Positions 16,743 through 25,416 of a stretch of 64,000 bases of DNA are shown here, piece after piece. Position 1 is the first letter of the stretch, and each line of letters begins with the position of its first letter. The notes beneath the pieces were generated by a model that was not told the origin of the DNA, did no database searches, and saw only the letters and a list, made by a program, of their open reading frames with translations. A program made the position numbers and the translations under genes. The stretch covers positions 1 through 64,000 of the forward strand of contig JACKBY010000015.1 of the NCBI GenBank assembly GCA_020634335.1, given 5' to 3'. The DNA is from Promineifilum sp. Its GTDB lineage: Bacteria; Chloroflexota; Anaerolineae; Promineifilales; Promineifilaceae.

Positions 16743-19001
16743 CTAAGCGCCGCCATGTTCTGCCCTGACATAGGCCAAACGGCTCGTCCACTGCACCGGA
16801 CGATCAAGTAGCTGCCCGCGAAACAGCTTCTCCACCTTACCCGCCTCGCCCTCGGTCAGCCCGCCGCCCACCAACCGCTGCCGATAGCTTGGCCGCCCGT
16901 CTTCCGCACCCGCGCCGAACCAGCGGTCGAGATGGGCCGCTGTAATCAGCCGCTCCTCCGCCTGCTCTTCGACCGCCACGCGCACGTCGCTAAAACCCGC
17001 CGCTTCCAGCGCTGCGGCCAGATCGTCGCCGTCCCAGTTGACCAGCGGATCGGCCGCGTCGCTGTAAATGGCTTCCTCGGCGGTGATGACCTTGTCGCGC
17101 AGCTTCGTGTCGCGGCCCCACTCGACCAGGCTGTAGAGCCGCTGGGTGTGCCGGGGAATGTTTTGCGAGAAGACGAGACGCCCGCCGGGCAGCAGGAGAG
17201 CGGCCAGAGCCCGACAGATTTCAGAATACCCCACAGGGTTGGAGTCGGGTTTAGACGAAGTTAACACGTTGCGCCCAAGAATGCGGTCGAATCGCACGTC
17301 GCTCTCGCCGCGCAAGGAGAGCAGGTAACCGAGTTCGGTCGCGTTGCCCACGAGCACGACGGGGCGCTCCACGTCCGGCAGGCGAGCGGCCTGCTGCCGC
17401 AGCGCCTCGCCCGCCGCCTCGTCGGTCGCCAGCGCCCACACGCCGCCCTCCGGCGCGCGCCGCACGGCCTCCCACGTCAGCAGGCCGCTGCCGGCATTGA
17501 CGTCGAGAATGAGTTGGTGGCGTTGCGCCCCGGCCATCTCGAACAGCCGGTCGCGCAGGCTACCCAATTGACGACCACTGCCGGCCACCGTGCGTTGCAG
17601 CCAGGCGTCCTTGGCCCGGTCGTTTGGGCTGGTGGTGAGCACTTCCAGATGGGGGTCAGCGTCGCTCTCCACCATCGCCGCCAGTTGCGCCTCGCGCCGC
17701 CGGGCCACGTCGTCGCGGATGCCCCGCTCGTAACCCAGTTCGCCCGGCTGGTAGAAGACCTTGCCTTGCAGCGCATCGGGCAGATACTGCTGGGCCACCC
17801 AGTGATCTCGGTAGGCGTGGGGATAGAGATAGCCCTGGCCGTGGCCGAAGCCCTCCTTGTCGCGGCTGCCGTCCTTCAGGTGGTTGGGCACGTCGGCCTC
17901 GCGCTCCTTCTCCACCACGCCCAGAGCGTCGAAGAAAGCGAAGGCCGAGTTGGACTTGGGAGCAGTGGACAGATAGATGGCCGCCAGGGCCAGCGGATAG
18001 CGCCCCTCCGGCATGCCGATGCGCTCGAATGTCTCCCAGCAATTGACCACGACGCCCATGGCCTGCGGGTCGGCCATGCCTACATCCTCCCCGGCGAAGA
18101 TCGCCATGCGGCGAAAGATAAAGCGCGGATCCTCCCCGGCGTAGATCATTTTGGCCATCCAGTATAGCGCGGCGTCGGTGTCGGAGCCGCGCAGGCTTTT
18201 GATGAAGGCCGAGATGGTATCGTAATGGACGTCGCCGTCCTTGTCATAGAGCACGGCCCGGCGCTGGATCGACTCCTCGGCCACGTCGAGGTCGATGGCG
18301 ATGACGCCGTTCTCGTCGGGTGAGGTGGTTTCCACAGCCAGTTCCAGGGCGTTGAGCACGCCGCGGGCGTCGCCGTTGGCGACGTCAACCAGGTGATCGA
18401 GCGCGGCTGGTTGCAGCGTCACCTTCAGCGTGCCGTAGCCGCGTTCGGAGTCATTGAGTGCCTGGACGGCGATGGCTCGCAGATCCTCCTCGGTCAACGG
18501 CCTTAGCTGGAAAATGCGGCTGCGGCTGACGAGCGCCTTGTTAACCTCAAAATAGGGATTCTCCGTCGTCGCGCCGATGAGAATGATCGTCCCGTTCTCG
18601 ACATGGGGCAGCAGGGCGTCTTGCTGCGCCTTGTTCCAGCGGTGGACCTCGTCGACGAAGAGCGTGGTGCGCTGGCCGTACAGTTCGCGCCGCTCGCGGG
18701 CAACCTCGATAGCCTCGCGAATCTCCTTGACCCCGGCCAGCACGGCGTTGATGGTGATAAAGTGGCTGCGGGTGCTGTTGGCGATGACCGTCGCCAGCGT
18801 TGTCTTGCCCGTGCCCGGCGGCCCATAGAAGATGAGGGATGACAGTTGATCGGCCTGGATGGCGCGGCGCAGCAGACGGCCGGGGCCGATAATGTGGCTC
18901 TGGCCAATGAACTCATCCAGCGTGCGCGGCCGCATCCGCGCGGCCAGCGGCGCCTCGTGGCGAATGCGTTCCTGGGCGGCGTGAGAGAAGAGGTCGGTCA
19001 C
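16743..19001 (-). CDS. rarA: RarA/MgsA-type AAA+ ATPase fused to a methyltransferase-like domain
   Basis: A 752-residue fusion. Residues 1-430 are replication-associated recombination protein A: RPRTLDEFIGQSHIIGPGRL, Walker A GPPGTGKTT near residue 58, Walker B LFVDEVHRWNKAQQDAL, sensor GATTENPYFEVN, and the C-terminal MgsA region (IKSLRGSDTDAALYWMAKMI, GMPEGRYPLALAAIYLSTAP). Residues from about 460 to 700 look like a Rossmann methyltransferase: ILDVNAGSGLLTWEAV (motif I) and FDRILGRNVL. RarA acts at stalled replication forks; what the extra domain does is unknown. I start at GTG 19001 behind GGAGGG, which also forms GTGA with the stop of the upstream frame. I recall similar fusions in cyanobacteria. 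Confidence 0.88.
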   Translation of the reverse strand: MTDLFSHAAQERIRHEAPLAARMRPRTLDEFIGQSHIIGPGRLLRRAIQADQLSSLIFYGPPGTGKTTLATVIANSTRSHFITINAVLAGVKEIREAIEVARERRELYGQRTTLFVDEVHRWNKAQQDALLPHVENGTIILIGATTENPYFEVNKALVSRSRIFQLRPLTEEDLRAIAVQALNDSERGYGTLKVTLQPAALDHLVDVANGDARGVLNALELAVETTSPDENGVIAIDLDVAEESIQRRAVLYDKDGDVHYDTISAFIKSLRGSDTDAALYWMAKMIYAGEDPRFIFRRMAIFAGEDVGMADPQAMGVVVNCWETFERIGMPEGRYPLALAAIYLSTAPKSNSAFAFFDALGVVEKEREADVPNHLKDGSRDKEGFGHGQGYLYPHAYRDHWVAQQYLPDALQGKVFYQPGELGYERGIRDDVARRREAQLAAMVESDADPHLEVLTTSPNDRAKDAWLQRTVAGSGRQLGSLRDRLFEMAGAQRHQLILDVNAGSGLLTWEAVRRAPEGGVWALATDEAAGEALRQQAARLPDVERPVVLVGNATELGYLLSLRGESDVRFDRILGRNVLTSSKPDSNPVGYSEICRALAALLLPGGRLVFSQNIPRHTQRLYSLVEWGRDTKLRDKVITAEEAIYSDAADPLVNWDGDDLAAALEAAGFSDVRVAVEEQAEERLITAAHLDRWFGAGAEDGRPSYRQRLVGGGLTEGEAGKVEKLFRGQLLDRPVQWTSRLAYVRAEHGGA

Positions 19002-19372
19002 GTGTTGCCGCCCTCCGAGAAGGCTTTTTCCAGCCGGTCGCCCAAGCTCATAACGCCGGCGTTTTCCCGCATATAGGCGCACTCCTGTTTGTCGCGTTGC
19101 GCGACCCGAACACCCGGCAACTCTTGCCACCGCCCAATTGAGACTCGACCGCCGAGTCGATACCCATCAAGTTTGGCGAGTACAACATCGATGTCCGGCG
19201 TGAAGCGGCCGGTGCCATAGAAAGCGCCGGCCATCGCCAATCCACGTTGGGGCGAAGCGAGACACAGTTTTTCTATCGGCTTGTCTTCTGCTTCTAGCGA
19301 TGTGCCGGCGAACAAACGACCCATTCGGTGATTATACTGCGTTACGACCCAGGTCGCAGCATCGCGGGACAC
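18998..19372 (-). CDS. Hypothetical protein coupled to rarA
   Basis: A frame of up to 124 residues (or 108 from ATG 19324) whose TGA stop overlaps the GTG start of the RarA fusion as GTGA, the usual sign of translational coupling. The C-terminus MSLGDRLEKAFSEGGNT looks like real protein and carries the ribosome site of the next gene. No domain is recognised. The middle (FTPDIDVVLAKLDGYRLGG) has mixed character, and a dispersed palindromic repeat lies just upstream. It may be a true small gene or a frame kept open by chance, so I give it modest confidence. Confidence 0.4.
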   Translation of the reverse strand: MSRDAATWVVTQYNHRMGRLFAGTSLEAEDKPIEKLCLASPQRGLAMAGAFYGTGRFTPDIDVVLAKLDGYRLGGRVSIGRWQELPGVRVAQRDKQECAYMRENAGVMSLGDRLEKAFSEGGNT

Positions 19373-19406
19373 CGCGGCAGGGGTTTTCAGTAATCGATCG
19401 CTCTCC

Positions 19407-19477
19407 GTAGCGCCGGTTTCTTAACCGGCTCTGCAGCCCAGCTCGTTCTCGGCCGCCGGATAAGAATCCGGCGCTAC
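19407..19477. repeat. Composite two-hairpin palindrome (GTAGCGCCGG family), copy 1
   Basis: Outer arms GTAGCGCCGG (19407-19416) and CCGGCGCTAC (19468-19477) are perfectly complementary. Inside are two more hairpins, CCGGTT-tctt-AACCGG and CCGGAT-aaga-ATCCGG. Flanking bases also match the copy near 39.2 kb (gggtttt..gtaatcg upstream). Single-hairpin versions occur at 59164 and 62351. Confidence 0.8.
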
Positions 19478-19632
19478 ACCTCGACAACCGAAAAACCGGC
19501 GCACCGCGGATTCTATCATTTGAGCCAATTCACCGGATGTCGCTACAGGTAACCTGTGCTATCATCAAGTCTCCGATTTACTTGCAGAGCCAGACGGCAA
19601 ATAATATCGTTTCGACCAGCAGAGGAGAGGAA

Positions 19633-20091
19633 ATGAAACTAGCTGAGGCACTTATCCTCCGCGCTGACGACAACAAGCGGCTGGAACACCTGAAGGAGCG
19701 ACTCATCCGAGTGGCCAGGGTGCAGGAAGGCGACCGGCCGGCCGAAGACCCGGCGCTATTGCTGGAAGAGGTCGAACGGGTTGCGGCCGATTTGACCCGA
19801 CTCATCCAGCAGATCAACCGCACCAATGCTACTATCCGCCTGGACGACGGCCGCACCATCGCCGACGCCATTGCCGATCGCGACGGTTTGCGCCTGCGTC
19901 ATACAATTCTCAACACGCTTATCCAGGCCGCGGTCATCAAGCAAGATCGCTACACCAAGAGTGAGGTGCGGTTCCAGAGCACCATCGACATCGCCGCTGT
20001 GCAGCAGCAGGCCGACGATCTGGCTCGGACCTATCGGGAATTGGACACGAAGATACAATCAGCCAACTGGTTGATCGATTTAATCGAATAG
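19633..20091 (+). CDS. DIP1984-family protein
   Basis: A 152-residue, highly helical and charged protein that matches the DIP1984 family from its first residues (MKLAEALILRADDNKRLEHL) through the EEVERVAADLTRLIQQINRT and TIADAIADRDGLRLRHTILN segments. Structures of the family are coiled-coil-like bundles; no biochemical function is established that I know of. I start at ATG 19633, directly after agaggagagg, rather than at the open ATG 96 bases upstream. No membrane segment is present. It is not obviously in an operon: the next co-directional gene is 230 bases away. Confidence 0.85.
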   Translation: MKLAEALILRADDNKRLEHLKERLIRVARVQEGDRPAEDPALLLEEVERVAADLTRLIQQINRTNATIRLDDGRTIADAIADRDGLRLRHTILNTLIQAAVIKQDRYTKSEVRFQSTIDIAAVQQQADDLARTYRELDTKIQSANWLIDLIE

Positions 20092-20324
20092 CGTTGAAGT
20101 TGGTAGCTGTTTCGATCGGAGCGAGTACAACCCGTTTGAGGGCGGGGAACAGCCCTCATCCTGACGACGTGCGGGGCCACGTCTGTGGTAAACCCACGTT
20201 AATTGTGTATGCCCAGTAACGTCACAAGCGTACCGGGTATCGTGTAAAGTCATTACCAACGTACTGATCGATCGATGCAGTGAGGGTGGGATAGGGGACT
20301 TCAATTAGTGACGGAGGAAAATTT

Positions 20325-20609
20325 ATGGCAATTCAAGTAAAGCGGTCGATGATCGACGTCAAGAAATACAAATGGGAAGCGGGGTCGGGCGACAGCAAAA
20401 CCAGCGTCGCTCACGACCGGATCATGTTCAGCCGCCGGCAGGGGTACGAAGTGATCCCGATGATCCAGAAGGTCGTCAACCACTTTGACTACGAGACCGA
20501 GGAAGAAGTGAAACGGGTCGAGCTGACCATCCGCAACGAACTGCCGAGCAATGTTCGCAGTCGCAAGAACGTGTTCAACTGGCTGACAACCTACCTGTCA
20601 CAGGCATAA
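20325..20609 (+). CDS. Conserved-looking small hypothetical protein
   Basis: A 94-residue cytoplasmic protein with a near-ideal ribosome site (acggaggaaa) before ATG 20325. It has a basic first half (VKRSMIDVKKYKWEAG) and a helical second half (IPMIQKVVNHFDYETEEEVK, then RVELTIRNELP). I do not recognise the family. The EEEVKRVELTIRNELPSNV stretch has the look of a helix-turn-helix or oligomer interface but no clear signature. A strong terminator follows the stop, so it is probably a single-gene unit. Codon use matches that of its neighbours. Confidence 0.7.
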   Translation: MAIQVKRSMIDVKKYKWEAGSGDSKTSVAHDRIMFSRRQGYEVIPMIQKVVNHFDYETEEEVKRVELTIRNELPSNVRSRKNVFNWLTTYLSQA

Positions 20610-20646
20610 GCCTTGGGTTCATTCGCTTGTTAACCTGTTAAACCGA

Positions 20647-20675
20647 AAAGGCCGGGACATTCATTCCCGGCCTTT
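20647..20675. terminator. Bidirectional intrinsic terminator
   Basis: AAAGGCCGGGA (20647-20657) pairs with TCCCGGCCTTT (20665-20675), with A-runs on one side and T-rich sequence on the other. It separates the convergent small hypothetical gene and the repeat-containing stress protein gene and should serve both. Confidence 0.85.
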
Positions 20676-20713
20676 CCTATCTTACTTCTTCCCAGCTCCT
20701 GCCGCGGGGTCGT

Positions 20714-22237
20714 CTATCGTTGCGACGTATAGCCACCGACGCGCGGTTGGGCCGCTTCCTCTTCCCAATCGTCATCCGCGTCAAACGCATCGCGCACGCT
20801 TTCCCAGCCGCGGCGGACGGCGTCCTTGACTTCGTCCCACGTGCTCTCGGCAGCGTATTCACCGGCTTCCCACTGGCGACGGACGTCGGCTTCCAGTCGA
20901 TCATCCCACGTCCGGTAGTTGTCGTAGCGTTCGTCCAGAGCGGAGGCATAGCCATAGCGATAGGCCGGCTCATACCAGTCGTAATCGCGCAGTCCGTTGC
21001 GATAGCGCTCCTCGTAGTGCGAACGGAAATACGGCTCATGTTCGGCATAGTCGTCTTCCATGTCCAGGGCGTCGCGCACGTCTTCCCAGCCGCGCCGGAC
21101 GGCATCCTTGAAGTCGTCCCAGGCGTTGCCGGCGTTATCTTCCATGCCTTCCCACTCGCGGCGCGCATCCATCTCGATCTCATCCCACGTGTCGTAATCG
21201 TCCCAGCGATCATCCATCGCCAGGGAATAGCCATAGCGGTAGCCAGGCACGTAGTAATCGTAGTCGTGACCGCGATTGCTGTATTGCGTCCGGTAATGCT
21301 CGCGGAAACTATCGTCGAACAAATCAAAGTCGGAATCGAAGTCAAAGGCATCCTTGACCTCTTCCCAACCGTTACGGATAGCATCCTTAACGTCGTCCCA
21401 GGCGCGATCGGCGGCATACTCTGTCTGCGTCCAGCCGCTCTTGGCCTGAACCTCGAAGTCGTCCCACGTATCATAGTCGGCATAGCGTTCGTCGTGGGCC
21501 AGGTCATAGCCATAGCGGTAGGCCGGATCGTACCAAATGTAATCACGGCCCCGGTTGCCGTAGGTCGTCGTGAAGTGCTCGCGGAAGGCGGGCGTGTAGG
21601 TCGAATAGTCAAGGTAGTTGCTGTAGTTCAACTGATCGGCTTTCATCTGCTCACTTGACCAACCATCCGACGAAGCATCGTGGCCTGTCCAGCCCGTGCT
21701 GCGCCAATAATCAGAGCGGCGCTCGATGTCAACGGGCGCGTAGCGGTTCATAATGCCGGCCGCCTCTTCCACACGGGACTCGTCGATCTTCAGGCCAACC
21801 AGGATGCTGCCACGCCGCACGCTCTCGGCGTATAGCTCCGCTTCCTCCGCCGGAATGCCCCAGTTCACTAGCGCACCGACAAGACCACCCACGGCCGCAC
21901 CGATGCCCGCGCCGGTCAGACCCGCCACGAGCGGCCCGGCAGCCACGATTGGGCCGATGCCGGGAATAGCCAGCGCACCCAGGCCCAGCAATACGCCGCC
22001 CAGCCCGCCGACCACACCGCCGGTCGCCATGCCGGCGGCCACATCTTCACCCAGCCGGTTCGGGTCGGTAACCGCGTCGGTCCCGGCTTCGGTTGTGGTC
22101 CAACTTTCTGTCTCGTCTGCCCACTGGTTTGAAGCCACCAGGCTGATGTCGGCGCGATCAAAGCCCGAACGCACCAAATCATTGATGGCATTCTGCGCGT
22201 CGGTAATATCTTCATATAGGCCAACTATTGTTTTCAT
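20714..22237 (-). CDS. General-stress-type protein with three 93-residue repeats
   Basis: A 507-residue protein starting at ATG 22237 behind AAGGAG. Residues 1-50 (TIVGLYEDITDAQNAINDLV) match the general stress protein 17M-like domain. Residues about 68-127 are a long Gly/Ala-rich hydrophobic segment (GGVVGGLGGVLLGLGALAIP), like glycine-zipper proteins. From residue 218 three tandem repeats start exactly 93 residues apart (218, 311, 404). Each has FREHY..Y.NR..DY..Y.P.YRYGY, then a TWDD segment, then WD[DE].KDA.R.GWE.V[RK]DA[FL]D. The repeats are very rich in Tyr, Asp and Trp. It likely acts at the membrane in stress; the repeat's role is unknown. Confidence 0.85.
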   Translation of the reverse strand: MKTIVGLYEDITDAQNAINDLVRSGFDRADISLVASNQWADETESWTTTEAGTDAVTDPNRLGEDVAAGMATGGVVGGLGGVLLGLGALAIPGIGPIVAAGPLVAGLTGAGIGAAVGGLVGALVNWGIPAEEAELYAESVRRGSILVGLKIDESRVEEAAGIMNRYAPVDIERRSDYWRSTGWTGHDASSDGWSSEQMKADQLNYSNYLDYSTYTPAFREHFTTTYGNRGRDYIWYDPAYRYGYDLAHDERYADYDTWDDFEVQAKSGWTQTEYAADRAWDDVKDAIRNGWEEVKDAFDFDSDFDLFDDSFREHYRTQYSNRGHDYDYYVPGYRYGYSLAMDDRWDDYDTWDEIEMDARREWEGMEDNAGNAWDDFKDAVRRGWEDVRDALDMEDDYAEHEPYFRSHYEERYRNGLRDYDWYEPAYRYGYASALDERYDNYRTWDDRLEADVRRQWEAGEYAAESTWDEVKDAVRRGWESVRDAFDADDDWEEEAAQPRVGGYTSQR

Positions 22238-22313
22238 TGTCTGTATCTCCTTGTCTATCACTTGATAGAGCAGTAAACAAAATCATCAATCTGGTACTTG
22301 CCGGTGGCGCATC

Positions 22314-22511
22314 TTATTGCAGGGCCTGGATCGCCAGCCACACGAGCAGCGCACCCACCAGCAAAATCAACAGCCATACCCAGGCCGGGATGACCGGTCG
22401 TGTAGGCCGGTCATACACCTTGAGACCTTCAATCTCATCCGGCGTTTCAGCGGCGCCCACGTTTTCCATGACTTGTTCCAACTTAGCAGGGTCGTGTTGG
22501 TCGTTGAGCAT
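22314..22511 (-). CDS. Small C-terminally anchored membrane protein
   Basis: A 65-residue protein with a ribosome site (gagga) before ATG 22511. The first 40 residues are acidic and soluble (AKLEQVMENVGAAETPDEIE), and the last 23 form one membrane helix (PAWVWLLILLVGALLVWLAI and on). This is tail-anchored topology with the bulk in the cytoplasm. It lies 76 bases upstream of the repeat-containing stress protein on the same strand, so the two may be co-transcribed and act at the same membrane. No family is recognised. Confidence 0.7.
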   Translation of the reverse strand: MLNDQHDPAKLEQVMENVGAAETPDEIEGLKVYDRPTRPVIPAWVWLLILLVGALLVWLAIQALQ

Positions 22512-22733
22512 GAGTCATCCTCGTTCCTTTCACTCCGCCGCTCCCGTTCCAACCTGGGAGAGCAGATATTTTCAATTCACCTTCTACAGTAAGGCCAATC
22601 GCCCCACTTCTCTATGGATAACAGATACAGATAGGGTCATAGCTAACGGTATAAACCGTCGGGGGAAGCGGCGGGCTGGCGCCACCAGAAAGGATAAATT
22701 GTGTAGCAGGGATGGGTGTTTTTGTTGCGTCGA

Positions 22734-23558
22734 TTACGCGGCCGTCGTCTCAATCACGGCTTGTTCTACCAGACTGTCGTGGATGGCATAGAGGAAGACG
22801 CCGGCGGCCACGGCCAGATTGAGCGAGCGGACGTGGCCGTGCATCGGCAGGCGCAGCAGATCGTCGCAAACGGCCACCTGCTCGGCCGACAATCCTTCGC
22901 GTTCGCTGCCCAGCAACAGGATGAGCGGCGCGGTATAGACGCCGGCATGGCGGTAGTCCGTGCGGCCGTGGGCCGATGTGCCATAGATATGATAGCCACC
23001 GGCGTGCGCCCATGCCGCGAACGGAGACCACGCGGCCGCCGCCACCGGAATACGGAATGTGGCCCCCATTCCCGCCCGGATAGCTGACGGATGATAGGGA
23101 TCGACGCCGCCGTCCAGCAGCACCAGGCCTGACGCGCCCACGGCGTCGATGGTGCGCAATATCGTGCCGAGGTTGCCGGGGTCCTGGGGGGTGACGAGGG
23201 CAACCAGCCATGGATGGCCGGCGGCCGAGAACTCGTCGAGACGAGTGTGCCGCTGCTGCACGACGGCCAGCAACCCTTGGGGATTGTCCTTATCGGCGAT
23301 GGACGACATCACCTCGGCCGACACGGGATAGACCGGGATCTGGGCCGCGGCCGCCTTGTCTACCAGCTCGCGGCCAAAAGGACTAATGAGCATGTCGGGC
23401 GCATAGACCAGGTAGGTTATCACGCCCGCCGCCAGCGCCTCGCCCACGTGGAAGATGCCTTCGGCCACACCCAGACCGGTCTTCCGACGCTGCTTGTGCT
23501 GGGCCAGAGCGCGTATCTGCTTGATTCGGGGATTGGAAGGGCTGGTAAACGACGACAT
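22734..23558 (-). CDS. SpoU/TrmH-family RNA 2'-O-methyltransferase
   Basis: A 274-residue knotted (SPOUT) methyltransferase. N-terminal substrate-binding domain: SPSNPRIKQIRALAQHKQRR, then GLGVAEGIFHVGEAL. The three SpoU motifs are present in order: DPGNLGTILRTIDAVGASGL (motif 1), LLLGSEREGLS (motif 2) and LPMHGHVRSLNLAVAAGVFL (motif 3, with the conserved Asn). The family methylates ribose of rRNA or tRNA using S-adenosylmethionine; the exact target is not told by sequence. I start at ATG 23558 (MSSFTS), which is the usual distance before SPSNPRIK; the frame extends four residues further. It stands alone. Confidence 0.9.
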   Translation of the reverse strand: MSSFTSPSNPRIKQIRALAQHKQRRKTGLGVAEGIFHVGEALAAGVITYLVYAPDMLISPFGRELVDKAAAAQIPVYPVSAEVMSSIADKDNPQGLLAVVQQRHTRLDEFSAAGHPWLVALVTPQDPGNLGTILRTIDAVGASGLVLLDGGVDPYHPSAIRAGMGATFRIPVAAAAWSPFAAWAHAGGYHIYGTSAHGRTDYRHAGVYTAPLILLLGSEREGLSAEQVAVCDDLLRLPMHGHVRSLNLAVAAGVFLYAIHDSLVEQAVIETTAA

Positions 23559-23640
23559 CGTCGCCATCATAGCGCAGGCGGCCGCGTATGGCGAAAAACC
23601 ACTTGCCGGCCGGTGTCGTTACCGTCTACGCAACTAGAAG

Positions 23641-23952
23641 TTAAATCTGGAAACCGCCCCGATAGGGGATCACTTTGTAATTGAGAGCGGTGACGTACTT
23701 CTCCAGCTCGTCATTGAGGTCGCTCCACACATCGCTATCGAGAAGGCGCTCCATCGTTTGCTTATCGCTGCAAACGAAGCCCAGCAGGCGGTTGGGCACG
23801 TGGCCGTAGGCTGTGTGCCAGGCCTCGCTCATTTGAAAGCCCATGGATTGCAAGGCGGGCACGTATTGGCCCATGACGAACTGGTAATATTCCTGAAGCG
23901 TGTCCTGGTTCACGTCGTATTCAAGCAGCAGTTTCAGTCCGTTGTCGTCCAT
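23641..23952 (-). CDS. Small alpha/beta-barrel-like hypothetical protein
   Basis: A 103-residue protein (ATG 23952) with the strand-helix-strand pattern of dimeric ferredoxin-like proteins such as NIPSNAP or ABM domains: LLLEYDVNQDTLQEYYQFVM, then PALQSMGFQMSEAWHTAYG, RLLGFVCSDKQTMERLLDSD and WSDLNDELEKYVTALNYKVI. The final YKVIPYRGGFQI is a strand. No catalytic residue can be picked out. Such proteins often bind small molecules or form dimers. It is 70 bases downstream of nothing co-directional and is probably a single gene. Confidence 0.75.
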   Translation of the reverse strand: MDDNGLKLLLEYDVNQDTLQEYYQFVMGQYVPALQSMGFQMSEAWHTAYGHVPNRLLGFVCSDKQTMERLLDSDVWSDLNDELEKYVTALNYKVIPYRGGFQI

Positions 23953-24226
23953 AGTGACCTCGTGACCATTATTTTAGCGATCCATCCTCACAATGCTATA
24001 GCCAGGACGTTAATTCTAATCAATTGGCGCGGGCACGCATATGGCTGTTGGGGATAGAACACTGACAGGTCAGGGAACATGCGGATGAGGTCCAGAATTC
24101 GCCCAATCCTTAATCATCCGTCTGAATGTGACTTAAGCTATACGGCACTCCAATTTTTATTGTACAATGCAACAAAGGTCATTATGGGAGCGAGCTTGCT
24201 CCGTCCACGGCCAAGGAGAATTGTCC

Positions 24227-25390
24227 ATGAGTAGCTGCAGAAGTTCGCTATATTGCATCGTTCCACCGTATATACTGCGCGAGATCATCGAAAACGGCAC
24301 GATGGAGCAGCGCCAGCAAGCGCTGCGCAATATCGTGTCGGCCGAGGCGGTGCGCGTGCAGCGCGAAGTGATCGCCAAGGAAGGGCCGCCGGAGCTTTTC
24401 ATGGAGGCGGCCGGCGGCGTGCTGGAGCGCATCGTGTACACGGCCGACAACGGCAGCGCCTTGCCGGGGCGGCAATTGCGCGGCGAAGGCGGCGCGCCCA
24501 CCGGCGACCCGGCGGCCGACGAGGCCTACGACGGCGCGGGCGCGACTTATGCGCTCTTTTCCGAAGTATTCAATCGTAACTCCATCGACGGCAACGGGTT
24601 GCGCCTGGACTCCACCGTCCACTATCGCACCGGCTACGACAATGCCTTCTGGAACGGACGACAGATGGTCTATGGCGACGGCGACGAGGACCTGCCCGAA
24701 AGCCAGCGCCTTTTCAATCGCTTCACTATCGCCGTGGATATTATCGGTCACGAACTGGCCCACGGCGTGACCCAGCACACAGCCAATCTCATCTATCAGG
24801 GACAATCAGGGGCGCTCAATGAGTCGATGTCCGACGTCTTCGGCTCGTTGGTCAAGCAGCGTCTACTGGGCCAGGCTCCAGCCGACGCCGACTGGATCAT
24901 TGGCGAAGGCCTCTTCACAGCCAATGTCAACGGCCTCGGCATCCGCAGCATGAAGGAACCCGGCACGGCCTATAACGACTCCGTGTTAGGCAAAGACCCT
25001 CAACCCGGCCACATGCGCGATTATGTGGAGACGCAGGCGGACAACGGCGGCGTCCATATCAATTCGGGTATTCCCAACCGGGCCTTCTACGTGACGACCC
25101 TGAATTTGGGCGGCTTTGCCTGGGAAAAGGCGGGTCAAATATGGTACTTGACCCTCAGCAGCAAACTAAACGCTTCGGCCAACTTCGCCACAGCGGCCGC
25201 CAAGACGTATGAAGCAGCCGGCGATTTATACGGCTCAGGCAGTCTGGAGCAGCAAGCCGTGCGCGCCGGCTGGGCCGAAGTCGGCATCAACATTGATGAG
25301 AGCGGCCCGCCGCCCATCGATGAAAATCCACGGCCCGGCTGCGCCGGACCGGTGGTGGGCGTATTCCGCTCTTTGTTTGGTCCGCGTTAG
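24227..25390 (+). CDS. M4-family (protealysin-like) metalloprotease
   Basis: A 387-residue zinc protease. I start at ATG 24227, after AAGGAG, since the protein then begins SSCRSSLYCIVPPYILREII, the short protealysin-type propeptide with the PPYIL motif. The active site is complete: HELAH (His175, Glu176, His179), the third ligand Glu199 in GALNESMSDVFG, and the catalytic His near residue 277 in GGVHINSGIPNRAFY. There is no signal peptide, which is usual for protealysins, which may act inside cells or leave by other routes. The propeptide should be removed by self-cleavage. The next gene, 26 bases on, encodes an emfourin-like inhibitor. Confidence 0.93.
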   Translation: MSSCRSSLYCIVPPYILREIIENGTMEQRQQALRNIVSAEAVRVQREVIAKEGPPELFMEAAGGVLERIVYTADNGSALPGRQLRGEGGAPTGDPAADEAYDGAGATYALFSEVFNRNSIDGNGLRLDSTVHYRTGYDNAFWNGRQMVYGDGDEDLPESQRLFNRFTIAVDIIGHELAHGVTQHTANLIYQGQSGALNESMSDVFGSLVKQRLLGQAPADADWIIGEGLFTANVNGLGIRSMKEPGTAYNDSVLGKDPQPGHMRDYVETQADNGGVHINSGIPNRAFYVTTLNLGGFAWEKAGQIWYLTLSSKLNASANFATAAAKTYEAAGDLYGSGSLEQQAVRAGWAEVGINIDESGPPPIDENPRPGCAGPVVGVFRSLFGPR

Positions 25391-25416
25391 GGGAGATTAA
25401 TGCGTGGGAGGTCCGA

